Positions 8,448 to 14,242 of a stretch of 14,242 bases of DNA are shown piece by piece (position 1 is the stretch's first letter; each line of letters starts with the position of its first letter). The DNA comes from Chrysomallon squamiferum (Eukaryota > Mollusca > Gastropoda > Neomphalida > Peltospiridae). The notes under the pieces were generated by a model. The model saw only the letters and a list, made by a program, of their open reading frames with translations. It was not told the origin of the DNA and did no database searches. The stretch is from assembly GCA_012295275.1 (NCBI GenBank), contig CM022677.1, positions 15,955,886 through 15,970,127 on the forward strand. The letters run 5' to 3'. The position numbers and the translations under genes are program-made.

Positions 8448-9559
8448 TTGGGTTTATTATTTAGATATATACGTGATATAACTAAAATGACGTTTGAGAT
8501 TTGGAATTCATTTACAAGATGACACTAACATCGGACTCGTATTTGTCTAGCTTTGATTATTTCAGTATTTTGTTTTACAGCTCCGTCCTTCGTGCGATGT
8601 CACACGTACTGCACTGACGTGGCTGCAGTTGCTGTTGTTGTTGAGCTTGTCGGAGTACTTCCTTTAGTTATCTGTGTTGCTAATGTTTATCATTTCAGTC
8701 ACAGTTTAAGTAAATTATATATTCTTTTAACAGCAGTTCTCTCAGTATAACATAATTGCAGATTTAAATGTAAATGATAACAGCTGCTGTTGTTGTTGTT
8801 GTCCTTGTCGCTGCTGGAATTTAAATATATATCTCCAGAAAGCCACAAACAGAGTCTGAAAATTGTATTTTGTAGAACGAAGGACTAAAATGGTTTCATT
8901 AATCGATGAATGGAATTTCACTCACGTATAACATAATATTGAAATTACCCTTCAGTTGCAGTATGGAATTCAAAACTCTATCAATGCATTCATCAAGGCA
9001 GTTTACGATATCACAGTTTTCTCTTACCGAAGTATATCAAGTTCAATCGTTCGTGACAGCATGAAAGGATTTCTTCATATCTGGGCAGCTTTTATAACAG
9101 AGTATTTTATAATCTGTCCGTCTGCTATATTAACGTGAATATCACCCAGTACAATATGTCTTCTATACAAGGCCACTACAAGTTAAATGTTTGTGTAGTT
9201 GCTATTATTATTTTATTTATTTTATTATTATTATTATTTTTTTTTTTTTATGTTACACTCTTGCTTCTTGATTTCAGTAACATTGTTATTAGTATTTCTT
9301 ACTAAATCTTATTATTAGTGTTTACTTTCTTCAGCATATTTCGTTCTTTCTTCCCTTTTTATTTATTTTTTTTTTTTTTTCCGCTTGAGGGTATATTCTC
9401 CTTTCTCTGTCACTCTGAATTACGCCATCTTTTTCTTTCTTAGTTTTTAATATGTAGTTATATATCACGCTTATTCTTCTTTCTGCATATCTTCTCTTTG
9501 CTGCTCTTGAAATTATTTGTATTAATTTCTGTCCTCTTATAAACTCTTTAAAACACTCA
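8448..9559. other. Intergenic DNA with two weak short open frames and TTG repeats
   Basis: Plus-strand frames of 65 codons (8553-8750) and 60 codons (8956-9138) begin with ATG but show no recognisable domain, and neither is clearly more than chance. TTG/TGC trinucleotide repeats occur near 8625-8645 and 8783-8815. T-rich runs fill 9200-9380. No confident gene is called. Confidence 0.5.
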
Positions 9560-9720
9560 GTCTTAGATTTTCAGGTGAAGCGTGGTGGCACGCCAGAAGG
9601 GAAAACGAGATTGTATTTCCATTAAATGTAGTTCTTCCGAGGTCAAGGTCATTAGAAACAGGTCGCCGCATCAGCTCGTGAGATCACTGCATCTTGTCTT
9701 GGTTGTGCTGTGAAACAAAA
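9560..9720. other. Higher-complexity block of unknown nature
   Basis: This block is visibly richer in G and C and lower in simple sequence than its surroundings. It includes GAAGCGTGGTGGCACGCCAG at about 9577-9596 and a region around AGGTCAAGGTCA. An A-rich AAAATAAAA run follows at about 9718. It could be a regulatory block, an untranslated exon or a short interspersed element with an A-rich tail. No tRNA-type box B was seen. Confidence 0.3.
9640..9651 (+). promoter_or_regulatory. Nuclear-receptor DR0 element AGGTCAAGGTCA
   Basis: Two AGGTCA half-sites abut without spacer, and TCAAGGTCA is also the extended half-site bound by ERR, SF-1 and GCNF type receptors. It is about 1.4 kb upstream of the minus-strand gene. 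Twelve matching bases are unlikely by chance, but function is untested. Confidence 0.35.
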
Positions 9721-10616
9721 ATAAAAGTAAAATAAATATAAAATAAAACTATAATGAAGACACAGACACAGCACGCAGAATGAACATAAATAAATATACC
9801 TGTATTACGACCTGTATCCTGGAACACGTTTAAATATGCACAAATGAAATGCAGCAAAATTACATGTACGACATGCAGACATACATATATGTATAAATAT
9901 CAATACAAATATAAACTATATACTGTCAAGAGAAAAAGTGAAAAAAAAAAAAAAAATCCCTTTATACGCAGCAAACATAAGACAAATTTGGATACCCAGA
10001 TACCTTGCACAAAACTATGAGGTGTGCGTTATCGTCTTTTTATTTGTGCCTGTGCACAGTATACGTATATTGACATTACATCCATTTACATGACTCACAA
10101 TACACCTTTTAACATCCAGTTCAATTAATATAGGTTACCTGAAACATATAAATAATGCATATGGGAGTCATTGTGTATATGTACAAAGCTTATATCTTTC
10201 TTCTGTTTTTTTTTTTTTTTCTATACATTTATGTTTACTTGTCATACCGCCACACACGCTTCAGTAAGTAACATCTATTGCTACGAATATGGGCCGTTGA
10301 AATGACGAAAGGGGGAAAATGTGATTAAGTATGGTACTCGTTTTTTTCGCCTAGCTTTGTTACAAGCTTATTGTGTGCTTCGTGAAGGCACAAAGAAATT
10401 TTTGTTAGTCATATCGTCCATGAGATAGAGAAGCCTGATAAACATTTTTTTTTTTTTACATGAACATTGAGGTATAAATATTTTGGTGTTATTAAGTTTT
10501 TTGCGCTCGCTATGGATTTCTCCTAATAAACTTAAATTAAAAATAATTTTGTTCAAACTTGTGAATCTGTGGCAAGAAATAACATTTTCAGTCAGAAAAA
10601 ATAAATATATATATAA
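9721..10616. other. A/T-rich intergenic DNA, no gene seen
   Basis: It contains an A16 run at 9941-9956, a T run near 10207-10220 and another near 10446-10457. No open frame with sensible composition, repeat family or RNA gene was recognised. Confidence 0.6.
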
Positions 10617-10692
10617 ATAATAATAATAAGAATAAGAAGAAGGAGAAAAAGAAGAAGAACAAGAACAAGAAGAAGATGAAGAAGAAGAAGAA
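10617..10692 (+). repeat. Compound AAT/AAG/GAAC trinucleotide-rich repeat
   Basis: TAA/AAT units pass into AAG-rich sequence (GAAGAA and AACAAG units). On the minus strand this produces a poly-Ser and poly-Tyr open frame (10368-10715), which I treat as an artefact. Confidence 0.9.
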
Positions 10693-11122
10693 TATCCTAA
10701 TACGTCATTTTCCATTATTCAAAGCCATAATAAATAAATAAGTAAATAAACAACTCTCAGTTTCAACAACTGTTTTGAAATGGTAACTAATCAAATCCCT
10801 AACTGATTCAGAATGTGAGAAACTAGTGTTAAAATTATTAGGTTTTTTTTTAAATCATTGTATTTAAATACGTGTAGCATCAAATATTATTATTATCTTT
10901 TGTTTTAATTGATCAGCTGCCTTTTTAAGAAAACGTGTTCATGTTTATGTTGACTCAGTTTAAGAGATTAATTATTTTGTCAGTTTCTTTTTATTTAAAA
11001 CCACTAATGACTGTCATATTTTAATTAAATTTTATTGTATTTTACTTTATTATATTCTTCTTGTTATTTTTTAATTACTGTTGCTGCTCTTGTTACAACT
11101 ACTACTGTTACTAATAGTTTTA
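10693..11122. other. A/T-rich intergenic DNA, no gene seen
   Basis: No feature was recognised apart from short TAAA, ATT and T8 runs. Confidence 0.6.
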
Positions 11123-11207
11123 ATTTATTTATTTATCTGTTTCTGTTTGTTTCTTTGTTTCTTTGTTTCTTTATTTCTTTATTTCTTTATTTCTTTATTT
11201 CTTTATT
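11123..11207 (+). repeat. (TTTC TTTG/TTTA) interspersed tetranucleotide repeat
   Basis: TTTATTTATT leads into CTTTGTTT units and then CTTTATTT units, an eight-base period built from two tetranucleotides. Overlapping Phe/Leu-rich frames here are by-products of the repeat. Confidence 0.9.
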
Positions 11208-11389
11208 ATTACATCTAAAATAGTAGTGTTACTGTTTTTTAATTATCTTTGTTATTTGTTCTGGTTTTTGTTCCTCATTGTTCTACTATTTGTTCTTATT
11301 ACATTTAAACATAAAAAAATTAACGGAATAATCACCCTGTTGTTTGTTATTATTACAATCATCATTTATCAGAGTGTACACTTTTGTGA

Positions 11390-11498
<109 letters not shown>

Positions 11499-11547
11499 GT
11501 GTTTATTATCTCTTCACTATTTGCACAACCAAAAGTCCAAACAGATT

Positions 11548-11582
11548 AAAAAATAAAATAAAATAAAATAAAATAAAATAAA
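11548..11582 (+). repeat. (AAAAT)n microsatellite
   Basis: About six AAAAT units following the CT tract, then AAC repeats. Confidence 0.95.
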
Positions 11583-11610
11583 CAACAACAGCAACAAAAT
11601 AAATAGATGA

Positions 11611-11757
11611 AGAAAGAAAGAAAGAAACATTAAAAATAAAGAAAGAAAAAAAAAAAAAAAGATAAAAAAACTTTTGAATGAAATAAAGAAAGAAAGAAAT
11701 ATTAAAAATACAGAAAGAAAATAAAATAAAGAAAATAAAAAAAAAACTTTTGAACTG
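11611..11757 (+). repeat. Tandem duplication of an A/G-rich unit of about 71-76 bp
   Basis: Both copies run GAAAGAAAGAAA, then ATTAAAAATA (11630 and 11701), then an A-rich stretch, then CTTTTGAA (11671 and 11747). The offset grows from 71 to 76 bp because of indels in the A run. Confidence 0.75.
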
Positions 11758-12317
11758 AAGTGTTTGTTGATATATCTGTGTATCTTAAAGGAAAAGTGTT
11801 ATTCAGAAATAACAGTTATTTTGGGGATATAAAATAATTAATACTGGATATGCAATGTATTACTTTTTATTTTAGCATTCCCCACTTCGCATATTAGGCT
11901 GAAGGTGCATTTCGCGATGCTAATGCACTTCTAATTAAGAAGCAAAAAAAACCCACCCAAAACCACATCAAATCCAGTTTTCACATTAAAAGTTAACGTT
12001 TGTTCAATATCAAAATGTCATGTTGCTTGATTAATTTGTTTTTAAACAACGAAGGCAATCATTATTATTCAGAAACACTTCATAACATTGATTTAAAAAG
12101 TAATATAAATTATTTCAGTGTGTGGGGGGTCTGCCGAATTTTATAACATCATCAAAGGAGTCGTTTAGATGAAAAGTTTGTCGACCACTGATTTACAGCT
12201 TTTAACAAAAACAGATAATCCTACCAACAACATAAATTATATCAACGAAGACAGTTATGTGCAATATACGTCTTTCAGTGAAAAACGGCAAACAAAAGCA
12301 CGTAAATAGGAACATTG
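11758..12317. other. Intergenic DNA with a small hairpin and a possible hAT end
   Basis: A short inverted repeat lies at 11901-11931: GAAGGTGCATT pairs with AATGCACTTC with one bulge and a loop of about ten bases. At 12172-12190, AAAAGTTTGTCGACCACTG resembles the right end of hAT transposons (reverse complement CAGTGGTCGACAAAC), but no matching left end or 8-bp duplication was found. No gene is present. Confidence 0.35.
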
Positions 12318-12517
12318 TAGTAGTTACTACTAAAACAGTAGCTATAGTAGTTAATAGTAGTAGTAGTAGCTATAGTAGTTAGTAGGAATAGTAGTAGTAG
12401 TAGTAGTTAGTAGTAGTAGTAAGAAGAAGAGTATTAATAATAGCAGTTAATAGTAAAAAGAAGAAGGGTATTAATAATGGTCGTAGTAGCAGCAGTAGGT
12501 ATAGTAGTTAGTAGAAA
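12318..12517 (+). repeat. TAG-rich trinucleotide array, left part
   Basis: TAGTAG runs are mixed with recurring motifs GCTATAGTAGTTAG and AAGAAG followed by GTATTAATAA (GTATTAATAA at 12431, GTATTAATAAT at 12468). The same motifs continue to the right of the transposon, so both parts form one array. Confidence 0.92.
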
Positions 12518-12519
12518 TA

Positions 12520-13226
12520 CAGTATACCCTCACCTATTCGCGGTTCCCCATTCGCGGCCCCGCATATTCGCGGGTTAGGCTCTTAACCATATCGCATCGT
12601 ATGCTGGTATACCAGGCTAGCGTCATAACGTCATAAAAACAAATGCTCGGTAAACCGCACAAACAATATCAAATTTTTTCAATTATTATTGCAATACAGT
12701 ACGTATTTTTTTTATAAATGCATACACTGTATATACAGTGCATATTTTTTGTGACCGTGTATTAATAATGTTTTTAATTGCATATTATTACCTGAACTGT
12801 GCGTACTGTATTTATCTGTCTGTTTTGCCTTTAAATTTGTTCCACTTTCTGTCAATTCTAATACCTATGTTGTACGCATAGAAAATGACTTTACGGTGCA
12901 CTAATACTGTATGGGTAACTATGCTATGCGGTGTTACTGTCCTCGTGTACTTACGTTTCTTTCTGATTTAAAATATTGTTTCAGTACAAAATTAAAATGT
13001 GTTTACATTATCATTACTACATTAGTGAAATACATAACTGCATGCAATATTACTACATTGTTACTGTATTAATGAGTAAGAGTGTCTTTAGAAAGTGTTT
13101 GGGAAGCATTTAGTACCGTATATAATCTCATAATAGACGTTTTAAAACTGCATCCAATATTCGCGGTTTTTCGCTATTCGCTGGGGGGTAAAGAACGTAA
13201 CCCCCGCGAATAGCGAGGGAATACTG
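12520..13226. mobile_element. Non-autonomous pogo/Tigger-like DNA transposon, 707 bp, TA target duplication
   Basis: The left end begins CAGTATACCCTC and the right end, reverse-complemented, begins CAGTATTCCCTC. Both continue into CTATTCGCGG, giving imperfect terminal inverted repeats of about 24 bp (two mismatches, one indel). TA flanks both sides (12518-12519 and 13227-13228). CAG-type ends with a TA duplication fit the pogo/Tigger branch of the Tc1/mariner superfamily. ATTCGCGG occurs three times near the left end (12536, 12550, 12566) and once near the right (13159). The interior has no transposase frame, so movement would need a protein supplied elsewhere. A 16-bp perfect palindrome (CACTGTATATACAGTG) lies at 12725-12740. 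The insertion interrupts the TAG array. Confidence 0.88.
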
Positions 13227-13690
13227 TAGTAGTAGTAGTTGTAGTAGTTAGTAGTAGAAAGAAGAAGAGTATTAATAACAGTGGTAGTAGTAGCAGAGGT
13301 AGATATAGTAGTTAGTAGTAACAGTAGTAGCATCAGTAGCTATAATAGTAGGAACAGCAGTAGTAGTAATTAGTAGTAGGAATAGTAGTAGTAGTAATTA
13401 GTAGTAGGAATAGTAGTAGTAGTAATTTGTAGTAGTAAGAAGAGTATTAATAATAGTAGTAGTTAGTAGTAACAGTATTAGCAGCAGTAACTATAGTAGT
13501 TAGTTGGAATAATAGTAGTAGTAGTAGTTTAGTAAGAAGAGTTTTAATAATAGTGTTAGTAGTAGCTTCAGTTGTAGCAGTAGTAATAGTAAAATAATCC
13601 AAGCAGGAGTAGTAGTATGTGTTGTAAATGATGTATAAGAAGTAGTAGCAGTTTTAAATTTTAGTTTTAGTACGATGTTGTAGTGCAAGC
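13227..13690 (+). repeat. TAG-rich trinucleotide array, right part
   Basis: It resumes immediately after the transposon and contains GTATTAATAA-like blocks at 13269, 13444 and near 13546. TATAGTAGTTAG-like blocks lie near 13305 and 13493. The block AGTAATTAGTAGTAGGAATAG is tandemly repeated at 13365-13420. Minus-strand frames here are Leu/Tyr/Thr runs from CTA repeats and are not genes. Confidence 0.92.
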
Positions 13691-14026
13691 AGCAGTCGCT
13701 CAGTTATTTTTTTATGTGAAGTCTGTTTAATTGTCTGTATTAAATAAATATGGGATGAATGTGAGAAAATAATCAATAAAAAAAGGCGAAAATAATTAGC
13801 TATTTAATTTAGAATAATACAGTTTTGGGGAAAAAATAAATGAAATAAAACCGAAGTGAAAATAATGTTTTAATAGGCTATTGGTTTTTCTTTGTCGAAT
13901 AAAAACAATTAAATGAAATGTTAATCGGAAAGTTATTTTATTTTTATTTTATTTTTTAACGATTACAATTTAAATGTTTTTCGTTATTAACTATAAAAGT
14001 ATCATATACACGCGCATTATTTATCT

Positions 14027-14030
<4 letters not shown>
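13691..14030. other. A/T-rich intergenic DNA, no gene seen
   Basis: No open frame, repeat family or RNA gene was recognised. Confidence 0.6.

Positions 14031-14070
<40 letters not shown>
14031..14070 (+). repeat. (GT)20 microsatellite
   Basis: A perfect 40-bp GT tract preceded by CATTATTTATCTAACT. It has the same copy number as the tracts at 6161 and 6627. The plus-strand frame crossing it (13974-14201) is poly(Val-Cys) and is not a gene. Confidence 0.97.
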
Positions 14071-14074
<4 letters not shown>

Positions 14075-14242
14075 AGATAGATGCAGAAAGACAGACAGAA
14101 CGGGGAAAAAAGAGAGAGTTACATACATTCACATACAACTAAACATCCAAAAGATATATAAACTATATAACGTCACACACAAACATATATTCGTTATATA
14201 GGAATATCGATTTTAATAGAAATGTAGCTCACTAAAACGTGA

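Noticed and set aside
8553-8750. Plus-strand 65-codon hydrophobic frame
   Set aside because: No recognisable family, no splice or promoter context, and overlap with TTG repeats; not distinguishable from chance.
8956-9138. Plus-strand 60-codon frame
   Set aside because: Too short, with no recognisable domain; chance is the simpler explanation.
10368-10715. Minus-strand 115-codon frame with poly-Ser and poly-Tyr
   Set aside because: The Ser/Tyr runs are the translation of the AAG/AAT microsatellite and the remainder has no domain.
12116-12190. A 75-bp mini-element with CAGTG...CACTG ends
   Set aside because: Only five terminal bases match and the flanks share only ATTT, with no 8-bp duplication.
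12536-12573. CENP-B box in the transposon end
   Set aside because: The ATTCGCGG repeats do not fit the spaced TTCG...A..CGGG pattern of the CENP-B box.
13142-13688. Minus-strand frames of Leu, Thr and Tyr runs
   Set aside because: They result from CTA/TAC readings of the TAG array and part of the transposon end.
13974-14201. Plus-strand 75-codon frame with Val-Cys run
   Set aside because: It is generated by the (GT)20 tract.

Overview
The window looks like animal nuclear DNA: very A/T-rich, gene-poor and full of microsatellites ((GT)n, (CT)n, (TAG)n, (ATT)n, (TTTA)n), with decayed DNA transposons. The mix of long dinucleotide and TAG/ATT tracts, a fossil DDE transposase and a pogo/Tigger-like element suggests a mollusc, most likely a cephalopod such as an octopus. 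That placement is inference; no diagnostic gene is present.

Layout. 1-838: 45-bp minisatellite that reads like a 15-residue, sequon-rich protein repeat, with some copies carrying an in-frame stop. 839-1627: decayed coding-like, Lys/Glu-rich sequence ending in AATAAA and an A run, so the whole left part may be a dead gene or a retrocopy. 2290-3040, minus strand: broken Tc1/mariner-superfamily transposase, recognised from several conserved blocks. 3135-3395: microsatellites. 4261-4975: old degenerate tandem array with a period of about 92-118 bp. 6046-6200 and 6533-6666: two related segments, each ending in exactly 20 GT units.

6887-8245, minus strand, is the only convincing intact coding region. 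It encodes a predicted type II membrane protein of 452 residues with a short N-terminal tail, one membrane segment, a Lys-rich octapeptide repeat and a long luminal or extracellular region with 13 N-glycosylation sequons. It could be a complete lineage-specific protein or the membrane-stem exon of a Golgi enzyme.

8246-12300 is intergenic, with an ATT tract, a more complex block at 9560-9720, a GAA-rich tract, a (CT)49 tract and a tandem duplication. 12318-13690 is a TAG-rich array split by a 707-bp non-autonomous pogo/Tigger-like element with intact ends and a TA target duplication. The rest is A/T-rich DNA with a (GT)20 tract.

No rRNA, tRNA, CRISPR array, prokaryotic operon or multi-gene system was seen. 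The elements do not form a pathway. The most interesting points are the repeat-bearing membrane protein, the protein-like minisatellite and the TAG-targeted transposon.
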